Of a DNA stretch of 64,000 nt, positions 43,930-54,774 are shown in pieces. Made by a program: the position numbers and the translations under genes. The notes beneath the pieces were generated by a model, which saw nothing but the letters and a program-made list of their open reading frames with translations, made no database searches and was not told the DNA's origin. Numbering within the stretch: position 1 is the first letter of the stretch; every line of letters begins with the position of its first letter. The stretch spans positions 172,488,501-172,552,500 of the forward strand of contig CM028131.1 in the NCBI GenBank assembly GCA_016271365.2. Direction: 5' to 3'. This DNA comes from Neoceratodus forsteri. Its lineage: Eukaryota > Chordata > Ceratodontiformes > Ceratodontidae.

Positions 43930-43959
43930 TTCTGCTACAAATGTAAGCTTTATATGCCA

Positions 43960-44400
43960 TGGGCCTGACGGGGTACACCCAAGGGTATTGAGGGTGATCA
44001 GGGAGGTGCTGGCTGCAGCTCTGACAGCCCTATTTAACAACTCAAAGGAGTCATTCTGGAAGACTGGAGGAAGGCAGATGCAGTTCTGCTTCATAAAAGT
44101 GGTAACGGAGGAGGCTGGCAACTATAGGTTGATCAGTCTGACATCAGTGATGGGGACCTTAACAGAGTCATTGCTAAAGGAAAAGATTGTGGAGTATCTT
44201 GAATACAGTGGCTTACAGGAACCGAAGCAGCACATATTCACGGGTGGGGGGTGGGAGGTCTTGTCAGACAAATCTGATCTTGACTGGGTGTCCAGGGAAA
44301 TAGATCAGCATGGAGTGGTGAATATGGTCTACTTAGATTTTAGTAAGGCAGTTGACACCATACAACATAGAAGACTCATAAAGAAACTGGGCAGGTAATA
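43960..44400 (+). pseudogene. CR1-A reverse transcriptase, N-terminal piece
   Basis: Frames give HGPDGVHPRVLRVIREVLAA, EAGNYRLISLTSVMGTLTES, LLKEKIVEYLEYSGLQEP and NMVYLDFSKAVDTIQHRRL, the finger and first palm motifs of CR1 RT, with the first catalytic aspartate in YLDFSKA. The KxxQ region (QHIFTGGG for QHGFTxGK) is altered. It ends at the Penelope-like insertion. Confidence 0.8.
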
Positions 44401-44432
44401 AACTGGGTAAGAAATTGCTTAATGGATAGGTG

Positions 44433-45054
44433 CTCAGAGCCAAGGAAAAAAAGGCACTCCAAAGGCTGTCTGTATGCAAGTGGTGATTCACAACTGAATA
44501 AACTAGTGAAGACCATGGAGCACTCACTACAGACCTAAAATAAATTATGCACTGCATTCAATTGTCATGGTTAACAAAACCACATAAAATCCATCCATGT
44601 ATAGAAAATAGTACTTATATTTTATTGGAGTAAGGAAAACATAGTGCTAAAAGTGCATAAAAAAAAATATATATATATATACACAACATGACTAAATCAC
44701 AGCATTTTAGAGGGGGAGCAGTTCCAACAGCAGCAGCATCTCCTTAGAGGTAATGAAGCTCCGCCCAGATGGAGTGAAACGTAAGTTTTTTTTCACCTTA
44801 GGGCGATTCTGATGCTGTTGGAACTGCTCTCCCTCTAAAATGCTGTGATTTAGTCATGTTGTGTATATGTATATATATATATATATATTTTTTTTTTATG
44901 TCACTTTTGGCACCATGTTTTCTGTACTCCAATAAAATATAAGTACTATTTTCTATACATGGATGGATTTTATGTGGTTTTGTTAGCTATGACAATTGAA
45001 TGCAGTGCAAAATTTATTTTAGGTCTCTAGTGAGTGCTCCATGGTCTTCACTAG
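44433..45054. mobile_element. Penelope-like inverted terminal structure
   Basis: A 14-bp target duplication TTAATGGATAGGTG (44419-44432 and 45055-45068) brackets the insertion within CR1-A. Nearly all of it (44501-45056, starting AACTAGTGAAG and ending CTTCACTAGTT) is one long inverted repeat with arms of about 250 bp and a central loop. Each arm contains a TA-repeat and an AATAAA-like word. Variable long target duplications, inverted terminal repeats and a hammerhead-like core at the centre together point to a truncated Penelope-like retroelement. No reverse transcriptase is present, so a DNA-type fold-back element remains possible. Confidence 0.6.
44748..44798 (+). ncRNA. Degenerate hammerhead-ribozyme-like core
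   Basis: Between pairing words AGGT (44748-44751) and ACCT (44795-44798) lie AATGAAG, a stem CTCC-GCCCAGAT-GGAG, and TGAAAC. This is the order of the hammerhead core: a CUGAUGA-like box, stem II, then GAAA. The first box deviates from consensus, and stem III is short or unclear, so activity is doubtful. Confidence 0.45.
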
Positions 45055-45068
45055 TTAATGGATAGGTG

Positions 45069-45570
45069 GATAAGTTAGGTGGTAAATAGATTTCACATTA
45101 GGGAAGGGAGATTGACCAGCTCGGTGCCTCAGGGCTCGGTACTGGGACCAGCCAATTTTAATATCTTTATAAGTGACATTACAGATGAACTGGAAGGGAA
45201 AGTATATCTCTTTGCATATGACACTAAAATCTGCATTACTGTAGACACTCCAGGGGGGTGGAAAGAATGTGCAGAGACTTGAGAAAACTTGAGGAGTAGT
45301 TAAGACCATGGTAGCTGGGTTTCAATGTAAAAAAGTGCAAAATCATGCACCTAGGGCACAGAAACCCAGAGGCAGAGTACAAAATTGGAGAAGAGGTATT
45401 GACAGTCACCAAACTGGAAAGGAACCTGGGGGTGAAAATATCTGATGATCTTAATGTGGCGAGACAGTGTGACAAGGCAATGAGTAGGGCCAGTGGGATG
45501 CTGGGGTGCATAGGAAGGGATATTACCACCAGAAAGAGGGAAGTGGTGTTTCCACTTTATAGATTATGAA
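45069..45570 (+). pseudogene. CR1-A reverse transcriptase, middle piece
   Basis: [19 protein letters not shown] is followed by DELEGKVYLFAYDTKI, where the catalytic FADD is changed to FAYD, then RNPEAEYKIGEEVLTVTK and ISDDLNVARQCDKAMSRA. It breaks at 45570 where the antisense CR1-B is inserted, and LEYCVQF-like sequence resumes at 48800. The altered catalytic box alone would abolish polymerase activity. Confidence 0.8.
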
Positions 45571-48500
45571 CATATGAACATACGAATGTACCAGCAGAAA
45601 CAGACCACCAGGTCTATCTAAGTCTGCTCGAGTGTGCAGCTAGCACCCCTAGTTTACAGCTGCCCCATCCCTTCCCCTTTGTCATCTCACTGCCACCCCA
45701 CCTCCCCCACCTTCACTCTCCACTGTTCCCTGTCCTATGCCCTTTTGAAACTGTTCACAGATTTACATAATACCACCCATTCTGGTAGAGCATTCCATTT
45801 TACTACCACTCTCTCCGTGAAATAGTGCCTCCTCATTTCCTTCCTAAATCTTCCCCCCTGTATTCTTAGCGCATGCCCCCTGGTGACCCTCCCCCTCCTT
45901 AACTTAAAGACCGCATCTGCCCCATCCTTATTGATTCCCCTCAGATACTTGAATGTCTCTATCATGTTCCCCCGTCCCTTCTATCTTCCAAGGTGTACAT
46001 CTTCAGGTCTTCCAGCCTCCTGTCATAGTCTTTCCCCTCCATTCCACATATCATCTTTGTTGCCCTCTTCTGCACTCCCTCCAGTAGCCTAATATCATGC
46101 TTTAGGTATGGCCTCCAAAACTGCATACAATACTCTAACTGCGGCCTTACCAGTGACCTATAGAGGGGCAAGATCACCTCTCTTCACCTGGATGAAACCT
46201 CCCTCACTATGCACCCCAGCATTTTGTTCGCTTTTGCAGTCTGTCTCCTGCACTGGGCAGTGTTGTTCATGGTCCCTGTTATCATTACCCCTAGATCCCT
46301 CTCCTCCTCAGTGATCCCAGCTTAACCCCTCCCAGACAGTATTATTTCCTTGGGTTCTTCACCCCAAAGTGCATAACCTTACATTTCTTTGCATTGAACC
46401 CCAGCTGCCACCTCTTTGACCACTCCTCTAGCTTGCTTAGGTCCCCCTGCGGCTGCCTCCATCCCTCCTCTCCATCCACCACTGCTCTGATTTTGGTGTC
46501 GTCAGCGAACAGACTTATCTTGCTCACCACCCTGTGTGCAATGTCTCATATGAAGAGCACAAACAATACTGGCCCCAACACAGAGCCCTGTGGCACCCCA
46601 CTCATCACCGGCCTTGGAGTTGAGAGCTCCCCTCTCACCACCACCCGTTGCAGCCTCCCTTTCAGCCAGCTTGTAATCCAGTTCATCATTTTGGCCCCTG
46701 CCCCTACACCAGTTAGCTTCCCCCCAAGCCACCTATGAGGCACAGAATCGAAGGTCTTGCTGAAGTCCACATAAAGAACATCCACCGCATGACCCTTATC
46801 CAGCTCGCCTGTCACCCAGTCATAATATTGTATCAGGTTGGTTTGACAAGACTTCCCTGAAATGAACCCATGCTGCCTCACATCCTGGAGGCCACTGTCC
46901 TCCAGGTATGACACCAGTCTTTCCTTTAGTATTGTTTCCATGAGTTTGCACACTATGGAGGTGAGACTTACCAGGCGATAATTACCCAGTTCATCCCTTG
47001 GTCCGTTCTTGTGTAATGGTACTACATGTGCTATCCTTCAGTCCAGTGGCACACATCCCAATTCCAGTGAGGTGCTGTACAGATCCACCAGTGGCTCTGC
47101 CAACACCTCTGCCATATCTCTCAGCACTCTGGGGTGGATACCATCTGGCCCTGGTGCCTTGTCTACCTTCAGTGCTCTCAGTCCCTCTAGGACTCTACTT
47201 GCCTCAATTCTTCCATCTGTTGCCTCCTCCCCCCCCGTCACCACCCTCCCAGCCCATAGTGGTAGCGGTCCCCCCTTTTCTTCCGTGAACACTGAGCAAA
47301 AGTATTCATTCAGTACTTCTGCCTGCTCCTCACCCTTTTCCATCCACTCCCCACCCCTTTTTATCCTCACTATTGTCTCCTTGCACTTCCTTTTCTCCCT
47401 GATGTATCTGAAAAAGTCTTCCCCCAATTAATTCCCTGCACTAATCTCAGTTCCCTCTGGGCCTTGGCTTCTCTCACTTTTCTGGTCACCTCCCTGGACC
47501 ATCTTGCATATTTCTCCCTGTCAACTTCCTTCCCCATCCTCCTATACCTCTGGTGCACCTCTCGTTTTGCTCTCACCACCTCCACTGCTGTGCTATTCAA
47601 CCAGCATGGTTTTCTTGCTCTGCTCCTCTTACTCTGTGTATTGGTGCAGGTTCTATTGCCTCTGTAATCCCCCATTTAATAATATCCCATTTCTACTCTG
47701 CATCCATCTCTTGCCTTATGCCCTCTAGTTTCCCTTTCAGTACTTCCTGCATCCTCCCAAAGTCTGCCCCCTGAAGTTTACCACCTGAGTAACTGATTTC
47801 TCTTGCTCCCCGCACATCATGATATTAAACCACACCGTTTGGTGATCGCTGTTGTCTAGTGGGTCCTCCACCTTTATTTCTCTTACTGCCTCCCTATTTG
47901 ACAACACCAGATCTAAAGTGTTCTTTAGCCTAGTAGGTACACTAACCAACTGTGTCAGGAGACTCTCCTGGATCGCGTCCAGGTGCACTTACTCCCTAGC
48001 ACTGGAGGTGATCAGAATGCTCCAGTCAACCCCTGGGAAGTTGAAATCCCCCACGATGACCACCTTCCCTTTTCTACATACCTCTCTGATTTGTCCTGCT
48101 AATTCCCTGTCAAGTTCCTCAGTCTGGGACGGTGGCCTGTATACCACCCCAAACCTCAGTTTCCTACCCCTTGAGTCTAGGAGCTCCAGCCAGATTGCCT
48201 CTGTTCTCCTTTCTTCCCCCTCGTCCCTTGTGCATTTGATCCCGTCCTTCACATAGACTGCTACCCCACCGCCCCTCCCTTCCTTATGGTCCTTCCTGTA
48301 TACTTTGTATCCTGGGATTGCCAGACCCCAGTCCCGGTGTTCAGTTGCCCAAGTTTCTGTGACAGCTGCAATATCCACCCTCCACACTGCTAAGAGTGCC
48401 TGTAGCTCAGCTGATTTGTCGCCTAAGCTTCTTGCATTCAGCAAGACCATCCTCCATCCTTCCCCCTTCCCTTCATTGGCCTCCATTTCCTTCTTTCTAC

Positions 48501-48794
48501 TCCCTCCTATTTTGGCCACCCTGAGTCCTTCCCTGCTAGTCCGGTGGGTAGGCTGTGACTCCACTCTATCGGATCCTTGCCTACCTGCTGTCCACTTGCC
48601 ACCACCCCCATCTAGTTTAAATCCACCTTTGTCGCAATATACCTCCCCAGTCTTTGCTTTAATACCTCCTTCCCCTCCCCACTCAGGTGCAGCCTATCCC
48701 TTGCAAACAGATTGTCATTATCCCAGGTACTGCCCCAGCCGCCCACAACCCCATATCCCTTAGTTTGACAGCATTCTACCAACCATATGTTCAA
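45571..48794 (-). mobile_element. Almost complete CR1-like LINE (CR1-B) inside CR1-A
   Basis: On the minus strand it runs from an N-terminal segment near 48790 to a tail of ATGTTCAT-type 8-mers at 45571-45595, the short-repeat end typical of CR1. It interrupts the RT frame of CR1-A, which resumes at 48800. CR1-B differs clearly from CR1-A and from the 30123 type, so at least three CR1 subfamilies are present. Confidence 0.85.
45735..48564 (-). pseudogene. CR1-B ORF2 (endonuclease and reverse transcriptase)
   Basis: The endonuclease at 48460-47760 has LLNARSLGDKSAELQALL, DIAAVTETW, VIVGDFNFPGVDW and DNSDHQTVWF, so all catalytic motifs are kept. RT follows with [82 protein letters not shown] and the catalytic FADDTK. 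The C-terminus has VRPQLEYCMQFWRPYL and VQKRATKMICGM. About seven phase changes or stops (for example near 47988, 47037 and 46545) break it. It is the most complete CR1 polyprotein in the window. Confidence 0.9.
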
Positions 48795-49319
48795 CTCGCT
48801 GTATTGCTGGAGTACCCCACCTAGAGTACTGTGTCCAGTTCAGGAGGCCACATCTCAGAAAGGATATAGACAGTGTAGAGGCTGACCAGTGAAAGCCAAC
48901 TAAAACTATGCAAGGACTGCATCAGAAGCCTTATTAGGAGAGACTAAAGGATCTGAATATGTGCACCCTGGAAGAGAGAGATGAGGGACATGATAGAAAT
49001 CTATGAATACCTTGTGTGGTTAGAGAAGGTACAGAAGGGGACTATTTTTTAGAGGAAAAGATGCACAAAACCAAGGGGACATGGAATCAAGCTGAATGGG
49101 GAAAACATAGGAGAGTTGTGAGGAAGTATTTCCTCACTGAAAGAGTGATAGATGCCTGGAACAGTCTTCTAGTGGATATGGCGGGGGTGAAAACAGTCTT
49201 GAGCTTCAAGCAGGCATGGGATAGGCACAAGGGAATTTTAGTTTGGAAGCAAGGGGGGGAGTGGTGTCAGAGATCAACTAGGGTCTTTGGTGACAGGATA
49301 GGATAGGCAGATGAAAATG
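48795..49319 (+). pseudogene. CR1-A reverse transcriptase, C-terminal piece
   Basis: The sequence resumes with GVPHLEYCVQFRRPHLRKDI, then continues in changing phase to KYFLTERVIDAWNSLLVDM and LSFKQAWDRHKG, the conserved end of CR1 ORF2. Several frameshifts are present. Confidence 0.75.
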
Positions 49320-49600
49320 GGTATGACGATGCTACCTCGACAATTCAAGAGTGACCAACACTTCAGCAACAACAGCGCCTGGTCACTGTAGCATTGGTGT
49401 GGGACCCCACCATTGCTTTCTGGGGAGTATTGCACCCCCTCGCCAAAACAACTCTGACTCGGAGTTGATTATTTTAGTAGCGGGCCAAAAACAATCTATC
49501 CTGTGACTCTGTTCACGACAACCACAAATGCGGTCAACATAAGGGAGTCACTGTAACGACGGTCGACAAATAATTTGTCAACTGACTGCCATGGATCTAG
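49320..49600. other. Unassigned insert near CR1-A 3' end
   Basis: CR1 tail sequence stops at about 49318 and resumes near 49590 (CCATGGATCTAGGAAAATG). The block between contains CGACAA words and inverted GGTCAC/GTGACC pairs, a style shared with the interior of the fold-back element at 30813-31890. No ends could be defined. Confidence 0.4.
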
Positions 49601-49947
49601 GAAAATGTACAGACTGGGTGGGCCAAGCAGTCCCTATCTGGCATTGAATTCTATGTTTCTGTGCATCCAGACCACCTCATGAGATACAGTAGGTCTGGTG
49701 TATAGTTAATATGACAATGCAGCTCCATCTCAGGTTTTAACCAATTTTGGGAATCAGTTGCATACAAAAGGATGGTGTCTAGGCACCACCACAGAGTTAA
49801 AGGAGTTTCTGTTTCTAAAAGTAGGCTTAAGCAGGCACAAGTTCCAATAACAACTGCTGCGACCAAACGGTGCAGGGTTGTGCTAAACACTTGGCGGGCA
49901 GCCAACCCATGAATAAAGCAACAGGGTCCACATAGTGTAGCACGTAA

Positions 49948-50129
49948 ACCAGAAAGCAGTCAAATAAATCCAATGGCTGCAAATTGATGTTCCCCTAAGG
50001 AAGGCTGGGATAGATGAAGCACAGGGCCAGAGAGGCACAGCTTGGGCTGTTTACATTTGCATTTGTGCTCAATAAATTTTGAACATCAATTTGCAGCCAT
50101 TCGTTTTTTTTTTGACTGCCTTCTGGTCA
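49948..50129. mobile_element. Palindromic MITE (about 180 bp)
   Basis: A perfect 21-bp inverted pair (49972-49992 and 50081-50101, starting AATGGCTGCAAATTG) extends outwards through ACCAGAAAGCAGTC and GACTGCCTTCTGGT. The loop is about 88 bp. No clear target duplication was found. Confidence 0.7.
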
Positions 50130-51266
50130 TGGTCAGAAATTATTATGGGACCAGTATGTGAGTCTTGTACTGGTACACGGTTCTTCATTCTCAGCTCCTG
50201 TCATTATGGCAACCCTGAGGTGGAAAATAATCATAAAGTGTATGGTTGCCCATACCATTTTCTATATTCTGTACTGTATGGGCAACCAACACATTTACCA
50301 CTTTCTTGCTTGAATAAATTCATGCAAATAAATGAGAAAAATGAATTTACTGTGATTTTAACTCTGGCCTTACTATCAGACTGATGACCCCCCCCCTCCC
50401 CACCTCCAAAGGTTTTTACTGGTGTCTGTGACAGGGTTGAATAAGGCCCTGCCCCATTTGTTATGCAGAATGAGTTTAAACAAGGATCAGTTCTTTCTGC
50501 TCCTTTTCTGTCTTTTGTCTGTCTGGTTGTGCAACTAGATTTTCTTGTGAGACCTAGGAACTGATCACTCAGACTGTTTCACAATTCTCTGCCTCTTGCT
50601 ATCTCTCTGCCTTCACTTGCTATTTCTGTCTTTTCTTCCCCCTTGCATATCTGCACGTGTAAAAATATATGTGAGTCTTTATGTGGAAATGTCACTGATA
50701 CTGGGATCCCTTTGTTTAAAACTGAATATAATTAAGCTAGTTGGAACTCAAGGGGTTAAGCTGAGATGCAGTTTTTAAGCCTTTTGCAGAGTTCTCAACA
50801 AGAGGTCAGTTCTGGGACACCATGTACTGTTCTGCTGCACCTGCAAGGAATGAGACTTACAAGAACATTCTGTAAACTTACAAGAACATTCTGTGAGAAG
50901 CAGGTTCTCTTAACAAGTTCACAGACAAAGACTTATCAAAAAGACCAGTAAAGCTTTTGCTAGAGAGACAAGGAGAGTGAGAGACTGAGAGGCTGAAACT
51001 TGGAATTCAGAGATACCCTCAGAAGAAAGACTTAGTTTTCTGTGTTTGTACTGCCTTTGTAAATAGCTATTCTGAGTAATTTTTAATTTTTAGTTTGCTG
51101 TAATTGGGAAAAAAAAAAACGCTATTTGCGAATTTTGAAACTACTCCTGGTTTTTCCTATGCTTCCTGACCTGTGCCTTTGATGACAGTGTCCAATCACA
51201 GTGTCACCATAAACACCACTGATTTACTCCAGCCATCCATCCCATGGGTTGTTCTTATGTCCTGGA
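50130..51266. other. Region without recognisable gene
   Basis: 50380-50400 is a C-rich run. A 21-bp unit with ACAAGAACATTCTGT is duplicated near 50858-50900. The stretch from about 50423 to 51188 starts TGT and ends ACA like a solo LTR, but no duplication or second copy supports this. Confidence 0.35.
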
Positions 51267-52489
51267 TAGGGTTGCAAGTTTGGTTTGACCTTAATCCAAA
51301 AAAGGTCGACCCCCAGTTATTTGAAGGGTCGAGAACATCCTCAAACTTTTTGTTGTTTTTTGTGCTCCTTAATTCCCCTTAATTCCCTGCTGTCTAGTGC
51401 CCCCCCACCAATAGTCAATTGCTGGCCCACTGTATTAAATTCCCCAGTGTCTAGCGGAGTACCCTTCAGTGGTAGGCAGTCGCTGCCCATTGTAATAAAT
51501 TCCCTGGTGTCTAGTGGTCCCCCCCTCACTGATCACTGCCAGCTCGATGAACAAGTAAATTCCCTGGTGTCTATTTGTCCCCACAATGCTCTCCATGGCA
51601 GGTAGTGCCCCCCCACCCTGACCCTGAACAGGTGACCATCACAGTCCTCCCTCTTCACCAAGCCAGCTGCCCTACTGAGCTGTCAATGAATGAGTGTGCA
51701 CCTGTACAAGCACATGATCATTCATTGCCAGTTCACGCCCATGCTCTGAGCTCTTTTAGCTCTACCGGGGGTGCAGACAAGAGCAGAGGGTTGCTCTGGT
51801 TGCCAGCCAGGGGGGCAGGATGGGGGAAGGGCGATGTGGACCCGGGAGGCCCACAATGCCCTTCCCCCATCCCATCCCTCCACCAGCACTGGAATGACCT
51901 TCTTCTCTTGTCTGTGCTCCCGACAGAGCTCAAAGAGCTCAATGCATGGGTGAGCTGGTGGCCTGTCAATGAATGAGTGCGTGCTTGTACAAGTATACAC
52001 TCATTAATTAACAGCTCAGTCAGGTGGCCAGTGTGGTGGAGAGGGATGGATGTGCCAGTCACACACTCGGGTCAGGGTGGGGGACATTACATGCCAGGTG
52101 GGGGGTGGGGGACTACTAGACACCAGGGAATTTACTTGTTCATTGGGCTGGAGGCTATTGGTGGGGGGGCACTAGACACCAGGGAATTACTGCAATGGGC
52201 CAGTGATCAGCTATCGGTGTGAGGGGGTTGGACCACTAGAGACCAGGGAATTTAATTGTTAATGTTAATGGGGCTGGCAATTGGTGGTGGTGGGGGGGGA
52301 CCACTAGACACCAAGGGATTTTATACAATGGGCTGGTGATTGGCCATTGGTGGGGTGAGGGGAGGGCACTTGTGTGCTGTGAAAAAGGTAGAACCTGGTT
52401 CTACCTGGTAGAACAAGGTAGAACTTTTGTGGGTTTGAACCTCAAAGTTGATGAGGTAGAACTTTTAGAGGCTCACACAGCCCTAGTCT
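51267..52489. mobile_element. Large palindrome carrying inverted minisatellites
   Basis: The centre (about 51660-52040) is an imperfect inverted repeat: GAGCTGTCAATGAATGAGTG and ACACTCATTAATTAACAGCTC, GAGCTCTTTTAGCTC and GAGCTCAAAGAGCTC, and ACAAGAGCAGAG with CTTCTCTTGTCTGT. Outside it, TCCCTGGTGTCTAGTGGTCC units (51380-51570) face inverse CACTAGACACCAGGGAATT units (52100-52320). The outer ends TAGGGTTG and the inverse of TAGGGCTG suggest an hAT-type non-autonomous element, but the 8-bp flanks agree only partly. Confidence 0.6.
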
Positions 52490-53186
52490 CAGACTTGTGC
52501 CCACCATCTGTTTTTGAAAAGTGCTATAGACTGTATTGCAAATAGCTGCAGTGCGATTGAAACAAATGATTCAATTGCTCTGTTCAATCATGTAACTACT
52601 GCAGGAGAACAAAAACTCATTCTGCTGCATGGGTTGTGTTACTACTAACTCAGAAGAGCATTCTGAAGTGCGTGGATTTCTATACACAATAGGATCAGCC
52701 CATACACTATAACACCAATCTTATTTATTTAAAATTTGATAACCGGGAAAGGCACATGGAGCAGAGGCTTATTTCCAGGTGTGACCCAGGGAAAGGGTAC
52801 AACATGGGGGTAAAATTACAATTATAGCAGAAAAATAACATTTATTAGCTAGCACTTACTGTAACAAAATATTATATCATGTAGGTAGAGAAAATAGCAT
52901 GCTTAAATTACATATAGATATTGGTATGATACCAAAGGACTAGCAAAGGGCATGAAGAACAAGTCATAGAAAGTAATTAAAATATTAAAATTAAATATTA
53001 AATTGGTGACTAGGCTATTAAAGAGCTGGTGACATGTTCAGGGGAACTTTAACAAAACCTAATATTTAGATACAATCCAGCTTGTATTTCCCATTAGTGC
53101 TGTATTCCTCCTCCCCGTTATTTATTACTGAGGTCATCTGTATGAAAACAGGATCTTTGCTCCTGAAGAGTTTGTCTATTCCTGCA
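52490..53186. other. AT-rich region without recognisable gene
   Basis: No domain or element boundary was found. Confidence 0.4.
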
Positions 53187-53412
53187 GCTTTCATAGAAAC
53201 ATAGACATTGACGGCAGATAAGGACCACAAGGCCCATCCAGTCTGCCCATTTTTTCAACCTTATGAATGTGCCACAGGCCTTTATTCTGTCAATGGCCTA
53301 ATCTATTCATACTCATCTGTATTGCACCCTTATGCCTATCCCATGCCTGTTTGAAGACCTGCACTGTATTCATTTCCATCACTTCCTGAGGTAGGCCGTT
53401 CCATGCATCCAC
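53187..53412 (-). mobile_element. CR1-like LINE (CR1-C), 3' part
   Basis: On the minus strand this is the last part of CR1 ORF2 (VDAWNGLPQEVMEMNTVQVF, FKQAWDRHKGAIQMSMN) and the 3' end closing with CTATGTTTCTATG. Gypsy-B was inserted after GCATCCAC, and the element continues at 62086. Confidence 0.9.
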
Positions 53413-54560
53413 TGTAACACTTGGCCAGCTGGTCATGATTGCTCTATAATTTTTGTAATATGAAAATGTAGTGTGTGAATTGTCTGTCATGAGACATCCT
53501 GTGCTCCTGGGATGACCCCCCCCCCCACACACAAGGTTTCAGCTACAGGATGTTAACCTGAAACCAGTAGGTAGGTAATTAAAGACTAGAGAGACATAAT
53601 TAAGGGTCTCCTGTTTATCTGACTTAATTGGAGCTGACAAGCTGCCAGGATATAGGGATCGTAAACTTTTATGACATTTTAGAGGAGTTGCATTTATGGC
53701 CTCCTGCCTTTGAAGCTGGGAAACTAAACTATCCTTTGATCCTTGGGGAAGCAGGAAACCACTCAAGATCAAAGAGTCATATTGGGAAATGAGTTTTTGT
53801 TGATGTCACCTGATTTAATATGCCTCCTGATAGGACATTCTGTGTGTATTATTTTTTCATATTTAACAAGGAGGAGCTAGGTGACATCATGGAAGAGGTG
53901 GGGATAGAGACAGTTTTAACTACTCTGTGTCTGATCTTTAGTGACACACATTTCTTTGTGGGCTCTTAGAAACAACATCTAACTACAAGCACTGTGTCGA
54001 GGTATACATTAGATAGAAAAAGTCTAACTGTATGTCGGTAGGAATTTGTACTTTTACTTGTTTTCTTTTAAGTGATTGTATGTTTTGTGATATAGTGTTC
54101 TGTGTTTATGTTTATATATTTTTATCCATTTTTAAGTAAACCACTTATTTTAAAGAGACTGCCTGGAGTGCCTTCGAAATTCTGTCTTTTGCATGTGAAG
54201 TATAGATGGTTAAAGCTGACAACTGTTCATAAGTTTAATGTTGTTACTGGATGGGAAAAAGGTAAGAAATACCTACGGTCTTTCATAGCATTTTAAGGGT
54301 TCATTTTGGATGCCTGGTTAGGTGTCCTTAGGTGAAAGATATCTGGCATTCCCCGAAGAGCAGAATTGTCTGAGCCTGTACATTTGGGTACGCTAGCATA
54401 AGGTTCACAGTTTGAATCTCCCCAGAACTTGAGACCAAAGGTGATTCAGACCCACAGCAGACAGGAGGGTTACCCTGTTCTGTTACCTGTTCACAATACT
54501 ACGCTCGGAGGTTGGCACTGTGGGAACAGAGGGCCTGACCTGCTGAGTGGGTTTGTGACA
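53413..54560 (+). repeat. Gypsy-B 5' LTR
   Basis: It aligns end to end with 60937-62085, with differences at roughly one base in twenty by eye. A C run, AATATTTTTATCCATTTTTAAGT and a GAGTGGGTTTGTGACA end are shared. The region following the LTR (GATTGGTTGGCAGCGG) would hold the primer-binding site, but the tRNA is not assigned. Confidence 0.9.
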
Positions 54561-54774
54561 GATTGGTTGGCAGCGGAGCAGATACATTTGGTAACACAAG
54601 CTTTAACTGTTCAGTGTGTCAGCTTGATACTGTACAGCTCACTTGCAAAAAAAAGGCAGTGATTTATTTTTAAAAAGGAAACAGAACTATATAATTTGGC
54701 TTACAGTCAAGTTCCTACCTGTTTTATTTTTTTTTCTAAATTGCAAGTTAGAGTAGCCGTAGTTAGGGAAGAAG

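Larger units (their letters stand above)
43930..49661 (+). mobile_element. CR1-like LINE (CR1-A), twice interrupted
   Basis: CR1 RT sequence runs in three plus-strand pieces: 43930-44432, 45055-45570 and 48795-49661. The first gap is a Penelope-like inverted repeat with a 14-bp duplication, and the second is the antisense CR1-B. The right end has the CR1 3' signature ACAGACTGGGTGGGCCAAGC and TTCTATGTTTCTGTG. An unassigned block sits at about 49320-49595. All coding parts carry stops and shifts. Confidence 0.8.

Noticed and set aside
50423..51188. A solo LTR (TGT...ACA)
   Set aside because: No target duplication, no second copy in the window and no clear polyadenylation layout. The TG and CA ends are too common to count.
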